Positions 1-5,960 are shown, numbered from the stretch's first letter. The stretch is 5,960 nt of DNA from an uncultured Prevotella sp. (GCA_945788545.1 CALZMK010000111.1:1-5960); one strand, 5' to 3'. Notes: generated from the sequence alone by a model not told the origin. Translations and numbers: made by a program.

Positions 1-944
1 ATCTGTGCTGCAAGTGAGATACTTGCTATTGGCGTCTTCAACTCGTGGGTCATGTTGTTGATGAAGTCATTCTTTATCTCGTTGTATCTCTTCTGTCTGA
101 ATATCACTACTATCGTGAATATGAAGGTGATGAGCAAGACGACTGTGAACACCACCGAGGGAATCATAAAGCGGACACTTGAATATATATATCCGTTGAT
201 GTCGGGGAAGTGGATTCTCACAATACCCATCTTCGACGAAGGGTCGTTGCGGAAGAGCACCTGAGAATAGGTGTAGGGCAGTCCGTCCTCGGTGTAGTCG
301 GGACAACGGTACACCTCCCTACCATCGGCCGTAGATACCGTGAAGTGATAAGGTATATTGATACCATTGTTCAGCAGTTCCGCCCTTATGTCTTGGTCGA
401 GCAACTTGAAGTTGATGCGCTCCCTGAGCGGTTTCTCACTCGCTGTATATAATATGTTATACACCACCTCGTCGAGCAACGCCTTCTGATATACATATCT
501 GTTCCTCACAATCTCCTGCAACGACTTCGAGGCCTCGCTGATTGAATTCTTGTCCGACCTCAATATCATCGCCTTGGGAATGGTGGACGGTTTGGTGGTG
601 ATTGTCTTCAACTGGAATGATGAGTATATCGTACCATCCTTACCTGCTACAGCATACTGGTGGGAATGTTGCACCACACCACCGTTAAGATCGCCATGCG
701 ACGACACCGAGTCCTGTCGGAATGCCCTACGCTCCGTCTCATTGACATCCTTCTCAAGATAGCGCAAGGTCTCGTTAACCTCGAGGTTTCTCGATGCTTG
801 ATAGAGACTCCTGTTGACCGACTCGTCAAACTGTTCCTTCTTCATCTTCGCCATCTCCTCGATGTACGACAACTGCAGATAAAGCAGTGCGAGGAACGAG
901 AATCCCATTATTATTGCTATAATCCAAATCGTTGACTTCTTCAT
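1..944 (-). CDS. Sensor histidine kinase, N-terminal part (cut by left edge), RprX-like
   Basis: Inner-membrane two-component sensor kinase that would phosphorylate a response regulator lying outside the window. The frame is open for 314 codons from the ATG at 944-942 to the left edge. Residues about 4-24 form a first membrane segment (IWIIAIIMGFSFLALL). A periplasmic sensor region of about 230 residues follows, with no family I recognise. A second membrane segment lies at about 259-282. Soon after comes the HisKA H-box NNMTHELKTP, whose phospho-acceptor is His300. There is no room for a HAMP domain between the second membrane segment and the H-box. The ATPase (N, G1, G2 box) domain is missing only because the window ends. 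The start is chosen because the next Met (residue 13) would cut the first membrane segment. The N-terminus (MKKSTIW, then LYLQ.SYIEEM) resembles what I remember of Bacteroides RprX; that match is from memory. The signal sensed is unknown. It lies 83 bases downstream of comEC on the same strand. Confidence 0.93.
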   Translation of the reverse strand, partial: MKKSTIWIIAIIMGFSFLALLYLQLSYIEEMAKMKKEQFDESVNRSLYQASRNLEVNETLRYLEKDVNETERRAFRQDSVSSHGDLNGGVVQHSHQYAVAGKDGTIYSSFQLKTITTKPSTIPKAMILRSDKNSISEASKSLQEIVRNRYVYQKALLDEVVYNILYTASEKPLRERINFKLLDQDIRAELLNNGINIPYHFTVSTADGREVYRCPDYTEDGLPYTYSQVLFRNDPSSKMGIVRIHFPDINGYIYSSVRFMIPSVVFTVVLLITFIFTIVVIFRQKRYNEIKNDFINNMTHELKTPIASISLAAQ

Positions 945-949
945 GGCTG

Positions 950-957
950 CAAAATTA
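950..957 (-). promoter_or_regulatory. Candidate -7 promoter element for the histidine kinase gene
   Basis: The minus strand reads TAATTTTG, an exact match to the Bacteroidetes -7 consensus TAnnTTTG. It ends only five bases before the kinase ATG, so a transcript from here would have almost no leader. No good TTTG lies at the expected -33 distance, which weakens the call. A one-mismatch alternative (TAAATTAG, minus strand, 980-987) would give a more ordinary leader. Read-through from comEC is also possible because no terminator is visible in the 83-base gap. Confidence 0.35.
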
Positions 958-1027
958 CGTCAAATTTTAATAAGTTGGTCTAATTTAGTTAATTATTTCT
1001 TGGCAATTTTACTTATTTAACATAATT

Positions 1028-2224
1028 CTATACTTTTACTTGCATATATGCAATTATCTTTATCAAGACTGCTATGATTATATAGCATATTATCACCTGA
1101 AGCACCGACAGATTGATGCCCTCTACTGCCGCCAATGGCAATTGGGAGATATATCCGAGGGTGACATTCAGCACCCATGCAATAAAGCCCACGGCTTTCA
1201 CCACCCATAACTGAATCAACGGCAGAGGCCACACCACCACCACCGTCAGCGCTCCATATAGCAATATTGTTGTCAATGGTATGGCGATGAGATTGGAGAT
1301 GACAAACCAACACGGAAGGCTGTGGAAATAATAAGCCACAAGGGGAGCCGTACCAATCTGTGCCGCCACACCCACAGACACCATACTCCATAACTTGAAT
1401 AAATGGTGATGACGCGAGTGGAATTCCGGCGGCAACAAACCGTTGAGCAAGGGACAGATGACAATAATAGCCCCCACAGACATTACCGATAGTTGAAAAC
1501 CGACATCAAAGACAACCCTTGGATTGACAAGCATCATTAGCATAATGGCAGTCACGAGCACGTCCATACGGTCGTAGCCACGCCTCATCACGTCGGCAAG
1601 GGTGAACATGCTTAGCATCATTGCAGCCCTAACCGCCGACACAGGCATTCCCACAATCACCACATAGCCCCATATAGTGGCAACCACAACAAAACGTGAC
1701 GCCACACTACCCTTCCCCACTAATAGCATCAATACGAAATACAGAATGGCAAGATGTGTGCCCGACAAGGCAAGGACATGAGCCACTCCCGCCCTCGAAT
1801 ATTCGTTGCGCAGACTGCGGTCGATATGTCTTTTCTCGCCAAGTGTCATCGCCGACACCACAGCCAGTTCGTCGCCTTCCAGTCCGTTGGCTATGTATAT
1901 GTCCGTCACCTTTTCCCTCACAGCTGCAGCCCCCTTGGATACATCTGCCATCCACTCAGTGTCGCCACCATCGGATAATCTGTCGTGTACGGCACACAAG
2001 ACACTGCCACAAAGCAATCCCGACGCCATCATAGCCATGGTTAACAATGCGTTGCGCAGTCCTGCACGATAAGCAAAAAAACTAATCGCCGCCGCAACCA
2101 CAATGGTTGCAACGGCGATTGTCAAAAGGTCAAGGATGCCAGCTAAAAAAGGCCATTCGGCATACAGAAGGACTCCTGTAACCAAGGCGAGTATGTAGAA
2201 AAATGCTGGACGCTCCTTGACCAT
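1028..2224 (-). CDS. comEC: ComEC/Rec2-family membrane channel protein, short form
   Basis: Polytopic inner-membrane protein of 398 residues carrying the Competence (ComEC/Rec2) domain, the channel through which single-stranded DNA enters the cytoplasm in naturally transformable bacteria. Several hydrophobic segments lie at about 8-80. A short soluble linker follows, then the family hallmark AGVAHVLALSGTHLAI at 145-160. Further family motifs are SAVRAAMML (196-204), the FDVGFQLSVMSV block (239-250), and APLVAYYF with the NLIAIPL block (293-317). The usual family length is about 650-800 residues. Two parts are absent: the OB-fold region normally between the first membrane helices and the Competence domain, and the C-terminal metallo-beta-lactamase domain. 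The protein ends right after the last membrane helix, and no remnant of the missing domain follows. The ATG at 2224-2222 lies 20 bases after the fusA2 stop, preceded by a weak purine-rich AGAAG. Cotranscription with fusA2 is likely. Whether it still supports DNA uptake is not known. Confidence 0.9.
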   Translation of the reverse strand: MVKERPAFFYILALVTGVLLYAEWPFLAGILDLLTIAVATIVVAAAISFFAYRAGLRNALLTMAMMASGLLCGSVLCAVHDRLSDGGDTEWMADVSKGAAAVREKVTDIYIANGLEGDELAVVSAMTLGEKRHIDRSLRNEYSRAGVAHVLALSGTHLAILYFVLMLLVGKGSVASRFVVVATIWGYVVIVGMPVSAVRAAMMLSMFTLADVMRRGYDRMDVLVTAIMLMMLVNPRVVFDVGFQLSVMSVGAIIVICPLLNGLLPPEFHSRHHHLFKLWSMVSVGVAAQIGTAPLVAYYFHSLPCWFVISNLIAIPLTTILLYGALTVVVVWPLPLIQLWVVKAVGFIAWVLNVTLGYISQLPLAAVEGINLSVLQVIICYIIIAVLIKIIAYMQVKV

Positions 2225-2244
2225 AAAAATATCTTCTGAGTCGC

Positions 2245-4401
2245 TTATTCCTCGCTTTCCTCAGCCTCATGCTCCTGAATGAGCTGCTGCTGGATATCGT
2301 TCGGAACAAGTTCGTAGCTTGCAAACTTGGTTGTGAACGAAGCACGTCCACCGGTGATTGAACTCAGTGCGATACTGTAGTTGGAGAGTTCCTTCAGAGG
2401 AATCTTCGCCTGCAGTTTCTGATAACCAGCCTCGCTGTCCATACCCATGATGAGGGCACGGCGTCCCTGGAGGTCGCTCATAACGTCGCCCATGAAGTCG
2501 GCGGGCACATACACCTCAAGGTCGTAGATAGGCTCGAGGATCTTCGGTCCTGCATCCTTGAATGCGGCAGCAAAGGCATTGCGTGCAGCCAGCATGAACG
2601 AGAGTTCGTTGGAGTCAACGGGGTGCATCTTTCCGTCATATACAATCACACGCACATCACGAGCGTAGCTGCCTGTCAATGGTCCGCGCTCCATGCGCTC
2701 CATGATACCCTTGAGGATGGCTGGCATGAATCGTGTGTCGATGGCACCACCAACAACCGAGTTCATGAACACGAGCTTACCGCCCCACTCCAGGTCGATC
2801 TCCTCACGGCTCTTGATGTTCATGCGGAACTCCTGTCCGCCAAACTTGAACACTGTAGGATCGGGCATTCCGTCGGCATATGGTTCTACAATCAGGTGAA
2901 CCTCACCAAATTGTCCGGCACCACCCGACTGCTTTTTATGGCGATAGGCGGCACGAGCCTGCTTGGTGATAGTCTCGCGATAGGGAATCTTCGGTTCGCC
3001 ATACTTCACCTGTATCTTCTCGTTGTTCTCAAGACGCCACTTCAGTGTGCGAAGGTGGAATTCACCCTGTCCGTGAACGATGGTCTGTCTCAACTCCTTC
3101 GACTGCTCAACGACCCATGTCGGGTCCTCTTGTCTCATCTTGGTGAGGGCAGCCATCAGCTTCTCCATCTCCTGCTCGTTGACAGCCTTGATAGAGCGAG
3201 AATATTTAGAGTTAGGATACTTGATGAAATCATATTTCCAATCGCAGTCCTTCTCGTTGAGGGCATTACCTGTCTTAACGTCCTTCAGCTTCACCGTACA
3301 ACCAATGTCGCCGGCACATAGTTCGTCAACAGGCAGACGATTGGCTCCTGCACATGCGTAAATCTGAGCTATGCGCTCCTTCGAACCACGGTCGGCATTC
3401 GACAGGTCGGCACCAGCCTTCACCTTTCCGCTCATCACCTTGAAATAAGACACCTCACCGATGTGGGGCTCCATTCCTGTCTTGAAGAAATAGAGAGATG
3501 TGGGACCATTGCTATCGGCAGCCACCTCTTCTCCACGTGTATTGTGAATCTTTGGCATCTCGCTCACGAACGGCACAACATTGCCCAAGAACTCCATCAG
3601 ACGGCGAACACCCATATCCTTGCCTGCACATACGCAGAACACGGGGAATATCGAGCGAGTAACGAGTCCCTTACGGATACCCTCGCGCAGTTCGTCCTCT
3701 GTCAGAGTCTCTTCCTCGAAGAATTTCTCCATCAGGCCTTCGTCGTTCTCGGCAGCAGCCTCCACAAGAGCCTTATGCAACTCCATGGCCTTGTCCATTT
3801 CCTCGGCTGGGATATCTTCGATGATAGGTGCTCCACCCTCGGGCTTCCATGAATACTTCTTCATGAGCAGCACGTCGATGAGCGAGTTGAATCCAGGACC
3901 TGTAGAGATAGGATACTGTATCTGCACGCACTTCGGTCCGTAGATTTCCTGCATGGTGGATATGATATTGTCAAAGTCGCATTTGTCGCTATCCAACTGG
4001 TTAACCAAGAAGATAACCGGTTTCTTCAACTTCTCGGTATAGCGGAAGTTGTTCTGTGTTCCCACCTCTGGACCATATTGTCCGTTGATCAGCACCACGG
4101 CCTGGTCGGTAACGTTGAGCGCAGTGATGGCACCGCCCACGAAGTCGTCCGAACCCGGACAGTCGATGATGTTGAGCTTCTTGTTGTTCCACTCCACATG
4201 GAACACGGTTGAGAACACGGAGTAACCATATTCCTGTTCAACGGGGAAATAGTCGCTCACTGTATTTTTAGCTTCCACTGAGCCACGGCGCTTGATGATG
4301 CCGGCCTCATAAAGCATTGACTCGGCAAGTGTTGTCTTGCCGCTACCCGCACTGCCAATCAGTGCAATGTTTTTGATTTCACTCGTCTGATATACTTTCA
4401 T
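2245..4401 (-). CDS. fusA2: Elongation factor G paralog, EF-G2 type
   Basis: Cytoplasmic ribosomal translocase paralog of 718 residues with all five EF-G domains in order. These are the G domain with its G' insert (1-280), domain II (about 295-380), III (about 390-466), IV (about 468-610, with the tip loop KKQSGGAGQFGEV) and V (about 622-700, with MGDVMSDLQGRRALIMGM). The P-loop GSAGSGKT is intact at 16-23. The other GTPase motifs are changed: switch I RGITI is YGYSV (58-62), DTPGH is DCPGS so the catalytic His is Ser84, and NKxD is NQLD (134-137). About 26 extra residues sit at 516-541 in domain IV. In Bacteroides thetaiotaomicron, EF-G2 translocates without hydrolysing GTP, accumulates in carbon starvation, and has a unique 26-residue region. 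This gene fits that description, so it is probably not the main EF-G. An acidic tail ends the protein. The ATG at 4401-4399 has no strong Shine-Dalgarno. comEC follows after 20 bases. Confidence 0.93.
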   Translation of the reverse strand: MKVYQTSEIKNIALIGSAGSGKTTLAESMLYEAGIIKRRGSVEAKNTVSDYFPVEQEYGYSVFSTVFHVEWNNKKLNIIDCPGSDDFVGGAITALNVTDQAVVLINGQYGPEVGTQNNFRYTEKLKKPVIFLVNQLDSDKCDFDNIISTMQEIYGPKCVQIQYPISTGPGFNSLIDVLLMKKYSWKPEGGAPIIEDIPAEEMDKAMELHKALVEAAAENDEGLMEKFFEEETLTEDELREGIRKGLVTRSIFPVFCVCAGKDMGVRRLMEFLGNVVPFVSEMPKIHNTRGEEVAADSNGPTSLYFFKTGMEPHIGEVSYFKVMSGKVKAGADLSNADRGSKERIAQIYACAGANRLPVDELCAGDIGCTVKLKDVKTGNALNEKDCDWKYDFIKYPNSKYSRSIKAVNEQEMEKLMAALTKMRQEDPTWVVEQSKELRQTIVHGQGEFHLRTLKWRLENNEKIQVKYGEPKIPYRETITKQARAAYRHKKQSGGAGQFGEVHLIVEPYADGMPDPTVFKFGGQEFRMNIKSREEIDLEWGGKLVFMNSVVGGAIDTRFMPAILKGIMERMERGPLTGSYARDVRVIVYDGKMHPVDSNELSFMLAARNAFAAAFKDAGPKILEPIYDLEVYVPADFMGDVMSDLQGRRALIMGMDSEAGYQKLQAKIPLKELSNYSIALSSITGGRASFTTKFASYELVPNDIQQQLIQEHEAEESEE

Positions 4402-4468
4402 ATCTTTTTACGTTTTTAGTGAATACTATAAAGGTTCTAAGTTATTACGGCGACTAAATTAGACATTT

Positions 4469-4485
4469 TTTGCGACATACGCAAA
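4469..4485. repeat. Perfect inverted repeat, candidate regulator binding site or leader hairpin
   Basis: TTTGCG-ACATA-CGCAAA is a perfect 6-base inverted repeat with a 5-base spacer, centred at 4477. That is 76 bases upstream of the fusA2 start codon and about 60 bases upstream of the expected hemW transcription start. Its size and symmetry suit a dimeric DNA-binding protein such as a CRP-family regulator. B. thetaiotaomicron fusA2 is known to depend on the CRP-like regulator Cur, but I cannot confirm that this is a Cur site. In RNA it could form a small hairpin instead. Confidence 0.45.
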
Positions 4486-4502
4486 CAAAATAGGCAAAAA
4501 TG

Positions 4503-4533
4503 TTTGATTTATTAAACAAAATTAGTACTTTTG
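4503..4533 (+). promoter_or_regulatory. hemW promoter, Bacteroidetes type
   Basis: TTTG at 4503-4506 (-33) and TACTTTTG at 4526-4533 (-7, TAnnTTTG) are exact matches to the Bacteroides housekeeping promoter, with the expected 19-base spacer. Transcription should begin near 4536-4540, about 14 bases before the hemW ATG. This position also rules out a TTG at 4531 as the hemW start. Confidence 0.72.
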
Positions 4534-4547
4534 CAGCAAATTTCAGA
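4517..4547 (-). promoter_or_regulatory. Candidate fusA2 promoter overlapping the hemW promoter
   Basis: On the minus strand, TCTG at 4547-4544 (one mismatch to the -33 TTTG) lies 19 bases before TAATTTTG at 4524-4517 (exact TAnnTTTG). Transcription would start near 4510-4513 and give fusA2 a leader of about 110 bases. The -7 box is separated from the hemW -7 box by one base. A weaker, activator-dependent start nearer the gene cannot be excluded, for example TAGTATTC on the minus strand at 4421-4428. Confidence 0.42.
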
Positions 4548-4551
4548 TAAA

Positions 4552-5664
4552 ATGGCTGGTTTATACGTTCATATTCCCTTTTGTAAGTCGCGTTGCATCT
4601 ATTGCGCCTTCTATTCCACCACCTCCTCGGATATGGCGGAAAAATATGTGTCGGCACTATGCCGCGAGCTTGACATGCGCTCCGATTATTGCACCCACGA
4701 ATGGCAGACTGTGTATCTCGGAGGCGGCACTCCAAGCACGTTGTCCCCACAACAACTCCAACGCCTTTTTGAGCATATCGACTGTTCGCACGCCACCGAA
4801 GTGACCATCGAGTGCAATCCCGACGACGTCACGCCCGAGTTTGCCTCGTTGCTTGCCTCTCTTCCCGTCAATCGTGTGAGTATGGGGGCACAGACCTTCG
4901 ACGACTCCCGACTTCGTTTTCTCCGCCGCCGACATAGTGCATCGGATGTCAGCAAGGCTGTCAACACACTCCGTCAGGCCGGCATCAACAATATCAGCAT
5001 CGACCTTATCTACGGATTCCCAGGTGAGACTCTCATGCAATGGGACGACGACATAACCGCAGCCATCGCCCTTGGTGTGGAACATCTCTCGGCTTATTGT
5101 CTCTCTTATGAGGAAGGCACCCCACTCTATCGCCTTCTCGACGAGGGCAAGGTGAATGAATCCGACGACGAACTCACACGAGCCATGTACTACCGACTCA
5201 TCGACCGTCTTGCCGCTGCCGGATATGAGCACTACGAGATAAGCAACTTCGCCCTCCCCGGACGTCGTGCCATTCACAACAGCAACTACTGGAACTCCAC
5301 GCCTTATATGGGCATTGGGGCTGCGGCACATTCCTACGACATAACAAGCCGCCAATGGAATGTCTCCGACTTGTCTTTATATATAAAAGAGGTGGAAAAA
5401 GGCAATCTGCCATTCGAGCGCGAGACCCTCGACATCACCGAGAGATACAACGACACGGTGATGCTCTCATTGCGCACTTGTGAGGGCATAGACCTCGGCC
5501 AACTGCAATCACGCATTGGCACCGAACTTCACGACTATCTGCTCAGCCAGTCGCGCCAATACGAAGAAAGCGGCCTTCTCATAAATGAAGAAGACCGCCT
5601 CCGTCTGTCGCGCGATGGATTATACGTGAGTGACATGGTCATCACCGACTTGCTCAAGGTATAA
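4552..5664 (+). CDS. hemW: Radical SAM haem chaperone HemW
   Basis: Cytoplasmic radical-SAM-family protein of 370 residues that binds haem and is thought to deliver it to respiratory enzymes. It is a relative of HemN, not the coproporphyrinogen oxidase itself. The [4Fe-4S] motif is C11-x3-C15-x2-C18 followed by A-F. HemN has a fourth Cys where HemW has Phe20, which favours HemW. Other family blocks are GGGTPS (57-62, SAM binding), RVSMGAQTF (108-116), DLIYGFPGET (151-160), HYEISNFA (227-234) and HNSNYW with YMGIGAAAHS (242-261). The C-terminal HemW domain carries LSLRTCEGIDL (305-315). Length is normal for the family. The ATG at 4552 places the protein directly at the conserved LYVHIPFC start. 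A TTG seven codons upstream is in frame but lies inside the promoter. No Shine-Dalgarno is visible, which is common in this phylum. The last 45 bases overlap the phosphatase gene on the other strand. Confidence 0.95.
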   Translation: MAGLYVHIPFCKSRCIYCAFYSTTSSDMAEKYVSALCRELDMRSDYCTHEWQTVYLGGGTPSTLSPQQLQRLFEHIDCSHATEVTIECNPDDVTPEFASLLASLPVNRVSMGAQTFDDSRLRFLRRRHSASDVSKAVNTLRQAGINNISIDLIYGFPGETLMQWDDDITAAIALGVEHLSAYCLSYEEGTPLYRLLDEGKVNESDDELTRAMYYRLIDRLAAAGYEHYEISNFALPGRRAIHNSNYWNSTPYMGIGAAAHSYDITSRQWNVSDLSLYIKEVEKGNLPFERETLDITERYNDTVMLSLRTCEGIDLGQLQSRIGTELHDYLLSQSRQYEESGLLINEEDRLRLSRDGLYVSDMVITDLLKV

Positions 5665-5960
5665 CTGCCGGCAGGCGTCCTCAAGCAATTCGATGACAAG
5701 TTCAAAACCCTTGTCGCCACCGTAATATGGGTCAGGCACTGTCGCGTTCCCTGGGTGATGCCTCAGATAGTCGGCCATCATCACCACCTTGTCCATTGCC
5801 TTATCTGTAGGGGCAAGCGACGACACTGCCCTATAATTATCATGATCCATAACGACGATAAGGTCGAAGTCGTTGAAGTCCTTCCTGCTTATCTGTCGCG
5901 CCCTGCTGTTGAAGTTGTATCCATGGGCGGCACCATGCCTGCGCATTCGCGAGTCGGGCA
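5620..5960 (-). CDS. Low-molecular-weight protein tyrosine phosphatase, C-terminal part (cut by right edge)
   Basis: Cytoplasmic enzyme that would remove phosphate from phosphotyrosine, in bacteria often on tyrosine kinases controlling capsule or exopolysaccharide. The 112 visible residues include the family blocks DSRMRRHG, NSRARQISRKDFNDFDLIVV and VMDHDNYR. They also include DPYYGGDKGFE, whose first Asp (codon 5731-5733) is the general-acid residue, and then ELLEDACRQL near the end. The frame stays open to the window edge, so the ATG at 5946 is internal and not the start. About 45 N-terminal residues, including the C-x5-R phosphate loop, lie outside the window. The TAA at 5622-5620 falls within the 3' end of hemW. 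The last dozen or so residues, beyond the usual family end, are encoded opposite hemW. No capsule genes are visible, so the substrate is unknown. Confidence 0.9.
   Translation of the reverse strand, partial: PDSRMRRHGAAHGYNFNSRARQISRKDFNDFDLIVVMDHDNYRAVSSLAPTDKAMDKVVMMADYLRHHPGNATVPDPYYGGDKGFELVIELLEDACRQLYLEQVGDDHVTHV

Larger units (their letters stand above)
4402..4551. other. Divergent fusA2/hemW intergenic regulatory region
   Basis: This AT-rich 150-base stretch lies between the start codons of fusA2 (leftward) and hemW (rightward). It carries two candidate promoters pointing apart, a perfect 6-5-6 inverted repeat at 4469-4485, and a second pair of inverted arms at 4463-4473 and 4494-4503. 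No small ORF or RNA gene is convincing. If fusA2 is transcribed from the candidate at 4517-4547, its leader is about 110 bases, while the hemW leader is only about 14. Confidence 0.7.

Noticed and set aside
945..1027. Remnant of a lost ComEC metallo-beta-lactamase domain
   Set aside because: The gap is only 83 bases, very AT-rich, and encodes nothing resembling the lactamase fold in any frame.
1017..1391. Minus-strand open frame of 124 codons
   Set aside because: It is an out-of-frame shadow of comEC on the same strand; the comEC frame carries the conserved motifs throughout.
2623..3321. Open frame of 232 codons on the plus strand
   Set aside because: It lies wholly opposite fusA2, shows no recognisable domain, and is explained by codon bias of the real gene.
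2245..4401. TetQ-type tetracycline ribosomal protection protein
   Set aside because: The GTPase motifs are degraded, whereas TetQ-type proteins keep them, and the domain IV insertion and neighbour context fit EF-G2 better.
4531..4551. In-frame TTG start that would add seven residues to HemW
   Set aside because: It lies within the -7 promoter element and upstream of the expected transcription start; the ATG at 4552 fits the conserved N-terminus.
4657..5355. Open frame of 232 codons on the minus strand
   Set aside because: It is antisense to the conserved core of hemW and has low-complexity composition with no family motif.
4552..5664. Oxygen-independent coproporphyrinogen III oxidase HemN
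   Set aside because: The Cys motif is C-x3-C-x2-C-A-F without HemN's fourth Cys, and the length and C-terminal domain are those of HemW.
5620..5664. Rho-independent terminator between hemW and the phosphatase
   Set aside because: No GC-rich stem followed by a T run is present, and both strands here are coding.

Overview
The window looks like a chromosomal housekeeping segment from a Bacteroidales bacterium, most likely Prevotella or Bacteroides-like. The clues are promoters of the Bacteroidetes type (TTTG, 19 bases, TAnnTTTG), AT-rich starts without clear Shine-Dalgarno sequences, a histidine kinase of the kind common in that order, and an EF-G paralog matching what is known of Bacteroides EF-G2. 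No mobile element, RNA gene, CRISPR array or tandem repeat is visible. The assignment is by eye; no database search was possible.

Layout, left to right. Positions 1-944 (minus) hold the N-terminal two thirds of a membrane sensor histidine kinase, cut by the left edge just after its phospho-acceptor His motif. An 83-base gap (945-1027) holds a candidate promoter. Positions 1028-2224 (minus) encode a short ComEC/Rec2 protein that keeps the membrane channel domain but lacks the usual OB-fold and metallo-beta-lactamase parts. Only 20 bases upstream of it, 2245-4401 (minus) encodes an EF-G paralog (EF-G2 type) with altered GTPase motifs and a domain IV insertion of about 26 residues. A 150-base divergent intergenic region (4402-4551) separates it from hemW (4552-5664, plus), which encodes a radical-SAM haem chaperone. 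At the right edge, a low-molecular-weight phosphotyrosine phosphatase (minus, N-terminus outside the window) runs tail to tail into hemW and overlaps its last 45 bases.

How the parts fit. fusA2 and comEC are spaced like an operon, so ComEC would be made whenever EF-G2 is. In Bacteroides thetaiotaomicron EF-G2 accumulates during carbon starvation and supports slow translocation without GTP hydrolysis. If this ortholog behaves the same way, a low-energy translation factor and a DNA-uptake channel would be induced together. The fusA2/hemW intergenic region is the most information-dense non-coding stretch. It contains two back-to-back promoters whose elements interleave, a perfect 6-5-6 inverted repeat that could be a regulator site, and a second inverted repeat that competes with the first. 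The histidine kinase probably continues beyond the left edge, perhaps next to its response regulator.
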